A stretch of DNA of 6,479 bases, taken from contig CAMDIP010000080.1 of the NCBI GenBank assembly GCA_945899335.1, positions 1-6,479 on the forward strand, in the 5' to 3' direction. Below are positions 1 through 6,479 of this stretch, piece after piece (the first letter of the stretch is position 1; the number at the start of each line of letters is the position of its first letter). Origin of the DNA: Bordetella parapertussis (GTDB taxonomy: Bacteria; Pseudomonadota; Gammaproteobacteria; Burkholderiales; Burkholderiaceae_C). The notes below the pieces were generated by a model. The model worked only from the letters and a program-made list of their open reading frames with translations, searched no databases and was not told where the DNA came from. The position numbers were made by a program, and so were the translations under genes.

Positions 1-1878
1 GAAATCCAACAACTGCAAGCCGCCGCGCAGATGCTGGCCGAAGGCAAACAAGGCCGCGCCAAGGCCAGCGAGGCCGCCACCGACTTGGCTGCCCAGCGAT
101 TGAACCATTTGGGCGCCCATGAGCGCACCCTGCTCGCCGACTGGCCGCAACTGCAACAAGACTATGCAGGAGACGAACTGGTGGTGAAGGTGCGCGATAA
201 AGAAATCCGCACCGCGCTGGTGACCAAGTCGCTCAGTGGCACCACCGTGCGCAAAGTGGCCCTGCCCCAGTACCACGACCATGGCGATGTGTTGCAGTGG
301 CTGATGCTCGACAACGTGCCAGGCCGCTATCCCTACACCGCTGGCACCTTTGCTTTCAAACGCGAGAACGAAGACCCCACCCGCATGTTCGCCGGCGAAG
401 GCGATGCGTTTCGCACCAACCGCCGCTTCAAGCTCTTGAGCGAAGGCATGCCCGCCAAGCGCTTGAGCACCGCTTTCGATTCGGTCACGCTGTACGGCAA
501 CGACCCCGACCTGCGCCCCGACATTTACGGCAAGGTCGGCAACTCAGGGGTCAGCATCGCCACCTTGGACGACATGAAAGCCCTGTATGACGGCTTTGAC
601 CTTTGTTCGCCCGCCACCAGCGTGTCCATGACCATCAACGGCCCCGCGCCCACCATTTTGGCGATGTTCATGAATACCGCTATCGACCAAAATTTGGACA
701 AATTCCGCGCCGACAAAGGTCGCGAACCCACCGAGGCGGAAGCGTCAGACATCCGCGCATGGGTGATGCAAAACGTGCGCGGCACGGTGCAAGCCGACAT
801 CTTGAAAGAAGACCAAGGCCAAAACACCTGTTTGTTCAGTACTGAGTTTTCATTGAAGGTGATGGGCGACATTGCCCAGTACTTTGTCGAGCACCAAGTG
901 CGCAATTTTTACAGCGTGTCCATCAGCGGTTATCACATCGCTGAAGCGGGGGCCAACCCGATTTCGCAATTGGCCTTCACGCTGTCCAACGGCTTCACAT
1001 TTGTCGAAGCCTATTTGGCACGCGGCATGCACATCGACGACTTTGCTCCCAATCTGTCGTTCTTCTTCAGCAACGGCATGGACCCCGAGTACACCGTCAT
1101 GGGCCGCGTGGCTCGGCGCATATGGGCGGTGGCCATGAAAGAAAAATACGGCGCCAACGAGCGCAGCCAAAAGCTGAAGTACCACATCCAAACCAGTGGT
1201 CGCAGCTTGCATGCGCAAGAAATTCAGTTCAATGACATCCGCACCACCCTGCAAGCGCTGATCGCGATTTACGACAACTGCAACTCGCTGCACACCAATG
1301 CTTTTGACGAAGCCATCACCACGCCCACCGAAGACAGCGTGCGCCGCGCGATGGCGATTCAACTCATCATCAACCGTGAATGGGGTTTGGCGAAAAATGA
1401 AAACCCTGGCCAAGGTGCTTTCATCATTGAAGAGCTGACCCAATTGGTGGAAGAAGCGGTGTTGTCAGAGTTTGTGTCGATTGCAGAGCGTGGTGGTGTG
1501 TTGGGCGCGATGGAAACCGGCTATCAACGCGGCAAGATCCAAGACGAGTCTATGCACTACGAGATGCTCAAGCACACCGGTGAGTTACCCATCATCGGCG
1601 TCAACACCTTTAAGTCGCCGCATGCCAACGAAGTGCCGCAAACGATTGAGTTGGCTCGCTCCACCGAAGATGAAAAGCAAAGCCAGTTGAGTCGCTTGAA
1701 CCATTTCCATACCCAGCACGCCCAAGAGGCCCAAGCACAACTTGCCCGCTTGCAACAAGCCGTGCTGGACAACGCCAATGTGTTCGAGGTGCTGATGGAC
1801 GCGGTGCGTTGCTGCTCGCTCGGCCAAGTCACAAAGACCTTGTTCGAGGTGGGTGGTCAGTATCGGCGCAATATGTAA
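1..1878 (+). CDS. icmF: Fused isobutyryl-CoA mutase IcmF, C-terminal part (5' end outside window)
   Basis: This is the adenosylcobalamin-dependent mutase that interconverts isobutyryl-CoA and n-butyryl-CoA in the cytoplasm. The frame is open from base 1, so the visible 625 codons are the C-terminal part of a protein that is about 1,090 residues in this family. The N-terminal B12-binding domain and the MeaI-like GTPase domain would lie upstream. Fragment residues 1-90 look like the helical linker, followed by the substrate-binding TIM barrel and a helical tail ending in GGQYRRNM. The barrel shows GYHIAEAGA (His312, matching the methylmalonyl-CoA mutase active-site His244), QTSGRSL (397-403) and SLHTN (429-433). 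In GTFAFKR, Phe117 takes the place of mutase Tyr89, and in GQNTC, Gln274 takes the place of Arg207. This pair marks isobutyryl-CoA mutases. No frameshift is seen. A pivalyl-CoA or other acyl-CoA mutase variant is possible but less likely. Confidence 0.95.
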   Translation, partial: EIQQLQAAAQMLAEGKQGRAKASEAATDLAAQRLNHLGAHERTLLADWPQLQQDYAGDELVVKVRDKEIRTALVTKSLSGTTVRKVALPQYHDHGDVLQWLMLDNVPGRYPYTAGTFAFKRENEDPTRMFAGEGDAFRTNRRFKLLSEGMPAKRLSTAFDSVTLYGNDPDLRPDIYGKVGNSGVSIATLDDMKALYDGFDLCSPATSVSMTINGPAPTILAMFMNTAIDQNLDKFRADKGREPTEAEASDIRAWVMQNVRGTVQADILKEDQGQNTCLFSTEFSLKVMGDIAQYFVEHQVRNFYSVSISGYHIAEAGANPISQLAFTLSNGFTFVEAYLARGMHIDDFAPNLSFFFSNGMDPEYTVMGRVARRIWAVAMKEKYGANERSQKLKYHIQTSGRSLHAQEIQFNDIRTTLQALIAIYDNCNSLHTNAFDEAITTPTEDSVRRAMAIQLIINREWGLAKNENPGQGAFIIEELTQLVEEAVLSEFVSIAERGGVLGAMETGYQRGKIQDESMHYEMLKHTGELPIIGVNTFKSPHANEVPQTIELARSTEDEKQSQLSRLNHFHTQHAQEAQAQLARLQQAVLDNANVFEVLMDAVRCCSLGQVTKTLFEVGGQYRRNM

Positions 1879-1905
1879 AGCGCTGGGGCTTTAACATCTG
1901 TACCC

Positions 1906-2490
1906 ATGCGAATAGGTTTGTACCAAGAAAAAATCATCTGGCTGGCTCTGTGTGCACCACTTTTTGCCCTGACGCATTTGGCCAATGCATGGTTGTTTGA
2001 CCATATAGCGTTATCTAACCATATCAACTGGGTTTACTTGCCCGCTTTTCTGCGGGTCGCCTATGTGTTGATTTTGGGTCCCGTCTGGGGCTTTACTGCC
2101 ATTTTCTTGGGCAGCAGCATATTAGGTTTCAATTTCAATGAAAACCTGCTGCAAGCATTACTCAATGCAGGGGCTTCAGCCTTCAGCCCTGTTTTGGCGC
2201 TTGTTCTGTTTACTCTGCTCAAGGAGCGCGCACTGCGCATAGCCCAGCCCAATGACTTGATTCAAATGTGTTTGCTCTACGCCTTGCTCAATGCAGTGGT
2301 CCACCACTTTCTATGGGCTTACCAGCAACCCGAGCAACTGATGTCTGTGAGTCAATTGCCCATCATGATCGTCGGGGACTTGGCGGGAGCCTTGCTGGGT
2401 GCGTTTCTCTTCACCTTGATCATGCGCCGCTCAGGCTTGTATCCGTTGATTGAACGTTTGTCCAAAGACAAGCCTTCGCCGCCGCCTTAA
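1906..2490 (+). CDS. Small polytopic membrane protein, MASE1-like (function unknown)
   Basis: This 194-residue protein is not recognised by name. It has about five or six hydrophobic segments, near residues 10-30, 43-74, 80-105, 120-138 and 150-173, and ends in a short polar tail (RLSKDKPSPPP). The stretch NWVYLPAFLRVAYVLILGPVW (41-61, with one P and a G-x-x-W spacing), the following IFLGS (66-70), and VGDLAGALLG (156-165) resemble the conserved pattern of MASE1 sensory membrane domains. Here no kinase, GGDEF or other output domain is attached. The MASE1 link is inference by eye. The gene starts 27 bases after icmF, in the same frame; no better start exists between the icmF stop and this ATG. 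No clear Shine-Dalgarno precedes it, so it may be translated by coupling to icmF or from a weak site. Its stop overlaps that of the convergent regulator gene. A small transporter or ECF-type membrane component is an alternative. Confidence 0.8.
   Translation: MRIGLYQEKIIWLALCAPLFALTHLANAWLFDHIALSNHINWVYLPAFLRVAYVLILGPVWGFTAIFLGSSILGFNFNENLLQALLNAGASAFSPVLALVLFTLLKERALRIAQPNDLIQMCLLYALLNAVVHHFLWAYQQPEQLMSVSQLPIMIVGDLAGALLGAFLFTLIMRRSGLYPLIERLSKDKPSPPP
2455..2474. other. Short inverted repeat near the convergent gene ends
   Basis: TTGTC at 2458-2462 pairs with GACAA at 2467-2471 around a 4-base loop. On the plus-strand RNA the stem can extend by a G-U and a G-C pair. It lies 13 bases beyond the minus-strand stop of the regulator gene and inside the end of the membrane-protein gene. 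There is no U-run on either side, so it is not a canonical intrinsic terminator. At most it is a weak structure at the 3' end of the regulator transcript. Confidence 0.2.
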
Positions 2491-3167
2491 ACGCCACCGC
2501 GCTTGCTGCGGGATAAGTCCACCCCCAGTTGTTTGAGCTTGCGGTACAAATGGGTGCGCTCCAAGCCGGTTTTCTCGGCCACACGGGTCATCGAACCACC
2601 TTCTTGAGCCAAATGAAACTCAAAATAGGCTTTTTCAAAAGCATCGCGGGCTTCGCGCAGCGGTTGCGACAAATCAAAGTTTTGCACTGAAGCGGGCAAA
2701 CGAGATGCAGCGGGTTGCGCCTGCACCATGACCGGCGACAACAAAGGCTGCGACACCGGATGGCTGGGCACCACGCCTAAGATGGGCCGCTCTGGCGCGG
2801 CAGGTTTTCTGGCCAAGCCTTGGTCCACGGCTTTGAGCAGTTTTTGCATGGTGATGGGTTTTTCTAAAAACGCCAACGCCCCAATGCGGGTGGCTTGCAC
2901 CGCGGTTTCGATGGTGGCATGACCACTCATCATGATGACCGGCATGTTCAGCAAGCCCGTTGACGCCCATTCTTTGAGCAAGGTCACGCCATCGGTGTCT
3001 GGCATCCAAATATCGAGCAAGACCAAATCGGGACGGGCGGTTGCGCGTGCAACACGCGCTTGAGCGGCGTTTTCCGCCAACTCCACTTGATGACCTTCGT
3101 CATTCAAGATTTCAAACAGCAAATCCCGAATGCCGAGTTCGTCATCAACCACCAAAATTGTTGCCAT
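2487..3167 (-). CDS. NtrX-like response regulator, receiver plus Fis-type HTH, no AAA+ domain
   Basis: This 226-residue cytoplasmic response regulator is probably the partner of the histidine kinase encoded just upstream. The receiver domain (1-118) is complete: acidic pair Asp8/Asp9, phosphoacceptor Asp52 in LLDIWMPD, Ser81 in MMSGHA, and Lys103 in FLEKP. Residues 120-165 are a Pro/Ala/Gln-rich linker. Residues 168-216 form a Fis-type helix-turn-helix as found at the end of NtrC/NtrX proteins, with the recognition region GLERTHLYRKLKQLG. The central AAA+ ATPase with GAFTGA found in full NtrX (about 450 residues) is absent, so activation of sigma-54 polymerase is not expected. The layout resembles RegA/PrrA/ActR-type regulators, which is the main alternative name. 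The start lies 18 bases after the kinase stop and has only a weak ribosome site. The frame is intact and the junction shows no debris of a lost domain. Confidence 0.9.
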   Translation of the reverse strand: MATILVVDDELGIRDLLFEILNDEGHQVELAENAAQARVARATARPDLVLLDIWMPDTDGVTLLKEWASTGLLNMPVIMMSGHATIETAVQATRIGALAFLEKPITMQKLLKAVDQGLARKPAAPERPILGVVPSHPVSQPLLSPVMVQAQPAASRLPASVQNFDLSQPLREARDAFEKAYFEFHLAQEGGSMTRVAEKTGLERTHLYRKLKQLGVDLSRSKRGGV

Positions 3168-3185
3168 ATTGCTTATCAGGTCAGG

Positions 3186-5441
3186 TTAGCTTGCAGGGTT
3201 TGCGATGCGAAATGATAACGATACTTGAGCCCCGACTGTTTCGTCGCCCTCAAGCCGGTTTTTGATCTCGATACGCGCTTGGTGTTCATCGGCAATTTTC
3301 TTCACAACCGCCAAACCCAAGCCTGTGCCGCCGGCTTTGGTGGTGACATAGGGCTCAAATGCACGTTGCAACACCGAATCGCTGAAACCGATGCCATTGT
3401 CCACAATCCGTAGACGCACCCGTTGACTGGTCGAGGCTTGTTCGGTCCAAACGTGAACCATGGGTTGAGTACTTTGAGCACTGGCATCTTGTGCATTTTG
3501 AATCAAGTTATGCACCACCTGACGTAACTGGGCAGCATCCCCCGAAACCAAAGGTATGTCAGCATTCAAATGCCAACTCACCGGTACCAAGGCATTGTCA
3601 TTGTCATAAAGAGGCATCATTTCTTGCAATAAATGGTTCAAATCCAAGGCTTGCAAACGTGCTTGCGGCAGACGGCCAAAATCGCGAAACTCATTGACCA
3701 AGCGTTGCAAAGCATCGACCTGATCCACGATGGTTTTCACAGATTTATGTAACAAAGTTTGGTCTGTCCCCACCAACTTATCGGCCAATTTCATGCCTAG
3801 CCGCTCTGCAGAAAGTTGAATAGGTGTCAGTGGGTTTTTAATCTCATGGGCCAGCCTGCGCGCCACCTCGGACCACGCTTGGGTACGTTGGGCAGAAACG
3901 ATTTCTGTGATGTCATCAAACACCAATAGCCACTCGCCTTGGGGCAACACAGCGCCTCGTGCCACCAAGGTGGTGTGCAGTTGTCTATCTGGGCCAAACT
4001 CCACAAAAGTTTGTTGGGTTTTGGTGTCGATTTCAAACGACTGCTGCCAATGGTCAAGGCTGCGTTGTTGCTCAGACGCAAACTCATGGAACTGCTCCAT
4101 GACTTGCCGGCCAAACAGCTGCAACCCCTCAATCTCGGTCAGGGTTTTGCCTAGATGCACCGCCAAAGGCAGTCGCAAAATACGTGTCGCCCCTGGGTTG
4201 ATAGACAAAATATGTCCTTGGGTATCGAGCAACACCACGCCTGCGGTAAGGTTGTCCAGCATGGTTTGCAAATGGCTGCGGGCCAAGTTGACTTGCGCCA
4301 TGCTCGACTCTACGGTGCGGCGTGCCTGCGCCAGTTGCTCGGTCATCTGCGCAAAGGCGCGGGTCAGGCCGTCTAACTCGTCTTTACCTTGCAAAACCGC
4401 CCGCGGACTCAAGTCCCCCGCGGCCACATCGCGCACGCCTTCGGCCAGCAACAACAAAGGACGTGCGAGCTGATTACCCAGAAGTACCGCCAACAATACC
4501 GCGCCAAAAACCGCCAGAAACAAACTCAATGTCAGGGTGCCAATGTACATGCGCTTTAAGCCCTCGCGAGCCAATGCGCGCTCTTGGTACTGCCGGTTCG
4601 CATCAAGAACCGCCAAGGCATTGGCGACCAACACAGGGGGTAATTTCTTCACTACTTGCAACACGCGACCTTGGCCGTCAAGTTGAAACCCTGCTCCGGC
4701 AATTTGCACCAGTACAGTGATTCGAGGTTGTATTGCAGAGGCAACGAGGTTGTCGTCCAAGCCCTCGCTGCGCCAGCTAATGCCTTGGCTGCGCACCTGA
4801 CGCCACTCCGCTGGCGTGGGTCGCTCGGGTCGCAACTGATACTGCTCTTGGCTGGCGCTGGCCAAAGTCACGCCGCTGCCTTGCCACAAGGTGACTTCGT
4901 TGGCGTCTAGTTGAATACGAATTTTTTCAAGCACCAGGGGTAAGGATTGGTTCGAGGCGCCGGCCACTTCTTGGCTGGCATTGCGCACGCTGGTTGCCAG
5001 TTCATTGGACAAGCTCTCTAAGGTGGAGCGACTTAAATTCAAACCGGCGTCCAGCGCTACTTCCACCTTGGTGTCAAACCATACCTCGATTGACCGGGTC
5101 ACGAATTGGTAGGAAACCGCATAGATGAGCAGGCCAGGCAAGATGCCCACCAAAGCAAAGATGCTGGCTAACTTGACCAACAAGCGGCTGCCAAACTTGC
5201 CTTGCCGCAATCGATAGAACAAGCGCACACCAAACCAGGCAATCACCGCCAACAACAATGCGGCGAACACCATGTTCAATCCAAACAACAGGGCGAAGTT
5301 TTGTTCGTAAGCTTCCCATCGCTGGGTGGCTTGTGTCAGCAAGAACAGCAAGACCAACGCCATGGACACCAGTATCGTCAGACCCACCACCAACCACCAA
5401 CCGCGATGCCGTAAACCGGCTACAGGCGCCTCGGATTTCAT
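3186..5441 (-). CDS. ntrY: NtrY-like membrane sensor histidine kinase
   Basis: This 751-residue inner-membrane kinase has the length and architecture of NtrY. Membrane helices lie near residues 16-36, 50-72, 88-112 and 298-322, with a predicted periplasmic region at about 113-297. A HAMP domain follows (about 323-375), then a PAS domain (about 388-505) beginning MLDNLTAGVVLLD. The HisKA motif RLAHEIKNPLTPIQ carries phosphoacceptor His532. The ATPase domain has the N box NLIQNAQDA (Asn649), the G1 box DNGIGF (681-686), the F box FEPYVTTK (695-702) and the G2 box GGTGLGL (704-710). All catalytic motifs are present, so it should be active. It probably phosphorylates the regulator encoded 18 bases downstream. 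Its ATG overlaps the preceding stop as ATGA, and AGGAAG sits 10 bases upstream of the start. NtrY-family kinases have been linked to nitrogen metabolism, redox and envelope sensing; the signal here cannot be read from sequence. Confidence 0.93.
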   Translation of the reverse strand: MKSEAPVAGLRHRGWWLVVGLTILVSMALVLLFLLTQATQRWEAYEQNFALLFGLNMVFAALLLAVIAWFGVRLFYRLRQGKFGSRLLVKLASIFALVGILPGLLIYAVSYQFVTRSIEVWFDTKVEVALDAGLNLSRSTLESLSNELATSVRNASQEVAGASNQSLPLVLEKIRIQLDANEVTLWQGSGVTLASASQEQYQLRPERPTPAEWRQVRSQGISWRSEGLDDNLVASAIQPRITVLVQIAGAGFQLDGQGRVLQVVKKLPPVLVANALAVLDANRQYQERALAREGLKRMYIGTLTLSLFLAVFGAVLLAVLLGNQLARPLLLLAEGVRDVAAGDLSPRAVLQGKDELDGLTRAFAQMTEQLAQARRTVESSMAQVNLARSHLQTMLDNLTAGVVLLDTQGHILSINPGATRILRLPLAVHLGKTLTEIEGLQLFGRQVMEQFHEFASEQQRSLDHWQQSFEIDTKTQQTFVEFGPDRQLHTTLVARGAVLPQGEWLLVFDDITEIVSAQRTQAWSEVARRLAHEIKNPLTPIQLSAERLGMKLADKLVGTDQTLLHKSVKTIVDQVDALQRLVNEFRDFGRLPQARLQALDLNHLLQEMMPLYDNDNALVPVSWHLNADIPLVSGDAAQLRQVVHNLIQNAQDASAQSTQPMVHVWTEQASTSQRVRLRIVDNGIGFSDSVLQRAFEPYVTTKAGGTGLGLAVVKKIADEHQARIEIKNRLEGDETVGAQVSLSFRIANPAS

Positions 5442-6064
5442 TTAAAACTGTCTTCCTGTAGCCTCAAACTTTGGGCGTATTCCAAGCCTGAACCACCGCC
5501 CAAAACGCCAAATTGCAAAGGCTGGGGTAATTGGCTGAGGTCCAGCTTGAAGCGAAATTCCAGGCGCTGCTTGCTGGCGATATCCACCATTGATGTATCC
5601 GCTATGCGCCAGCGAGAAATGCGCTGAATGCTTTGCAAAGCCTCTGACAAATTTTCAAAGCTTTGGCCCAAACTCACGCCCAATCCTGTTGATTGAATAG
5701 GTTGTGCAGACACATAAACACGCCATCGCTTAGACAGCGGTTGAAAGCTCAATCGCACAAAACGCTCTGTACGGCTGACCAACTTGTCAGACCAGTACCA
5801 ACGCTCAAGCATCACATCGGCTTGCATCACAAAACCCAATGGCAAGCCACGCGACAAAGCATCTTCCAAACTTTGAGGCAGTTCAAAACCGAGGCGGGTA
5901 CTTAAATAAATGCCCTCTTCGTTGCGCTGCAAAACCAGCTCTTCAAGCTGTACCGGATTGTCAGCGTGTGCCAGCCCAATACCAAATGTCATTGATACCA
6001 GCAATGCACGCAGCAGCGTCTGTGCGTGTCGCTTGCACAGCTTCCAAGCATCAACGATCGTCAT
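5438..6064 (-). CDS. Exported DUF4390-family protein
   Basis: This 208-residue protein has an N-terminal Sec signal: basic KLCKRHAQTLLR, hydrophobic ALLVSMTFGIGL, then AHA with likely cleavage after Ala34 before Asp35. It should therefore be periplasmic. The mature part is beta-rich in appearance, with alternating hydrophobic residues and Trp-containing strands (ERWYWSDKLV, KRWRVYVS), and matches the DUF4390 family that commonly sits between rsmB and ntrY in betaproteobacteria. The biochemical function is unknown. I chose the start at 6064 because GGAA lies 7 bases upstream and it gives a normal signal peptide. A longer in-frame start at 6115 would add 17 residues but has no ribosome site and would overlap rsmB by 65 bases. 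The chosen start overlaps rsmB by 14 bases, and the stop overlaps the kinase start. Its position suggests, but does not prove, a role in the signal input of the kinase. Confidence 0.85.
   Translation of the reverse strand: MTIVDAWKLCKRHAQTLLRALLVSMTFGIGLAHADNPVQLEELVLQRNEEGIYLSTRLGFELPQSLEDALSRGLPLGFVMQADVMLERWYWSDKLVSRTERFVRLSFQPLSKRWRVYVSAQPIQSTGLGVSLGQSFENLSEALQSIQRISRWRIADTSMVDIASKQRLEFRFKLDLSQLPQPLQFGVLGGGSGLEYAQSLRLQEDSFK
5452..5457 (-). promoter_or_regulatory. Ribosome binding site of the ntrY-like kinase
   Basis: AGGAAG on the minus strand lies 10 bases before the kinase ATG (5439-5441) and inside the last codons of the DUF4390 gene. Together with the ATGA stop/start overlap it supports translational coupling and fixes the kinase start. 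Confidence 0.6.
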
Positions 6065-6479
6065 TGCGCTGTTCCAGCACGGCATAAAAAAATCCATCAG
6101 GGCTACTTGCTGCATTGTCTAGGAGGCCTGCTGCGTTTGCCGCCCTACCCGGCATTAAATGCCCAGGGGATGGACGCATTACCGCTTGAGTGTTGCGCGC
6201 AAGAAACGAATCGATTTGGTATTGACCCTCATCCCGAAAGAGCGAGCAAGTGCAATAGAGCATGCGTCCGCCAGGTGCCAGCAAAGGCCACAAAGCATCC
6301 AGTAAACGCCTTTGCTCTTTGACCAAGGCAGCGATATCACTTTCACGGCGCAGCAAAGGGATATCTGGATGGCGCCTGACAATGCCTGACGCCGTGCAAG
6401 GCGCGTCTAGCAACACCGCGTCAAACAATTGCCCCGTCCACCAATTTGGTGTGTCTGCTACATCCGCACACACGACCTT
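6051..6479 (-). CDS. rsmB: 16S rRNA (cytosine-967-C5)-methyltransferase RsmB, C-terminal part (5' end outside window)
   Basis: RsmB transfers a methyl group from S-adenosylmethionine to C5 of cytosine 967 in 16S rRNA. Only the last 142 codons are visible; the frame remains open to the window edge, so the RNA-binding NusB-like domain and the SAM-binding GxGxG motif lie outside. The fragment contains motif IV, LLDAPCTASG (Cys28 of the fragment), followed by RRHPDI, and motif VI, YCTCSLF, with the second cysteine (Cys78) as the expected nucleophile. The two cysteines are the release and attack residues of the RNA m5C methyltransferase family. The ending DGFFYAVLE is typical of RsmB. After motif VI the usual EN pair reads EG, a variation outside the catalytic residues. 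It is the first visible gene of the minus-strand cluster. A related family member such as RsmF is less likely because of the RRHPDI motif and the neighbours. Confidence 0.93.
   Translation of the reverse strand, partial: KVVCADVADTPNWWTGQLFDAVLLDAPCTASGIVRRHPDIPLLRRESDIAALVKEQRRLLDALWPLLAPGGRMLYCTCSLFRDEGQYQIDSFLARNTQAVMRPSPGHLMPGRAANAAGLLDNAASSPDGFFYAVLEQRNDDR
6072..6075 (-). promoter_or_regulatory. Ribosome binding site deciding the DUF4390 start
   Basis: GGAA on the minus strand lies 7 bases before the ATG at 6062-6064, within the rsmB coding region. The alternative upstream ATG at 6113-6115 has no purine-rich site before it (the bases there read CCTCCTAGACA), so the downstream ATG is preferred. 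Confidence 0.5.

Noticed and set aside
850..1443. Open frame of 197 codons on the minus strand, opposite icmF
   Set aside because: It lies wholly inside strongly conserved mutase sequence, its translation shows no recognisable motif, and long antisense frames are common in GC-rich genes.
1876..1893. Inverted repeat TAAAGC / GCTTTA after icmF as a possible terminator
   Set aside because: The stem is six mostly A-T pairs, includes the stop codon, and is not followed by a U-run; the next gene starts 13 bases later.
3168..3185. Tandem CCTGACCTGA (minus strand) between kinase and regulator genes as a possible operator
   Set aside because: Two copies of five bases in an 18-base gap is within chance, and no other copies or promoter elements are seen nearby.
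3907..4473. Open frame of 188 codons on the plus strand, opposite the kinase PAS and HAMP region
   Set aside because: The translation is rich in Ser, Arg and Cys with no domain pattern, and the opposite strand encodes a clear kinase; it is a shadow frame.
6065..6115. Longer N-terminus for the DUF4390 protein starting at 6115
   Set aside because: No ribosome site precedes it, it would overlap rsmB by 65 bases and would put 37 residues ahead of the hydrophobic core of the signal peptide; the start at 6064 fits better.

Overview
The window looks like a stretch of chromosome from a betaproteobacterium, most likely Burkholderiales and perhaps Comamonadaceae. This rests on the fused isobutyryl-CoA mutase, the gene order rsmB - DUF4390 - NtrY-like kinase - short NtrX-like regulator, and the style of the RsmB C-terminus. 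Base composition is moderately GC-rich (judged by eye). Taxonomy is inferred from gene content, not from a database search.

Layout. Two genes lie on the plus strand: the C-terminal part of icmF (1-1878, cut by the left edge) and, 27 bases later and in the same frame, a small uncharacterised polytopic membrane protein (1906-2490) resembling a stand-alone MASE1-type membrane domain. On the minus strand, reading inward from the right edge, are the C-terminal part of rsmB (6051-6479, cut by the edge), a secreted DUF4390 protein (5438-6064), an NtrY-like membrane histidine kinase (3186-5441) and a short NtrX-like response regulator (2487-3167). The two groups converge and their stop codons share the bases TTAA at 2487-2490. 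No non-coding stretch exceeds 30 bases, and I found no tRNA, rRNA, CRISPR array, insertion sequence or phage gene.

How the genes fit together. The minus-strand genes are tightly packed: rsmB and the DUF4390 gene overlap by 14 bases, the DUF4390 gene and ntrY by an ATGA, and ntrY and ntrX are 18 bases apart. They therefore look like one transcript whose promoter lies outside the window. It carries a 16S rRNA m5C methyltransferase, an exported protein of unknown role, and a complete two-component system. The regulator is notable: it has a receiver and a Fis-type DNA-binding domain but no AAA+ sigma-54 activation domain. The plus-strand icmF fragment keeps the Phe and Gln substrate-pocket residues typical of isobutyryl-CoA/n-butyryl-CoA mutases rather than the Tyr and Arg of methylmalonyl-CoA mutase.

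Most of the window is conserved core sequence. The least explained parts are the DUF4390 protein next to the kinase, the regulator without AAA+, and the small membrane protein. I do not see convincing evidence of a wholly new system.
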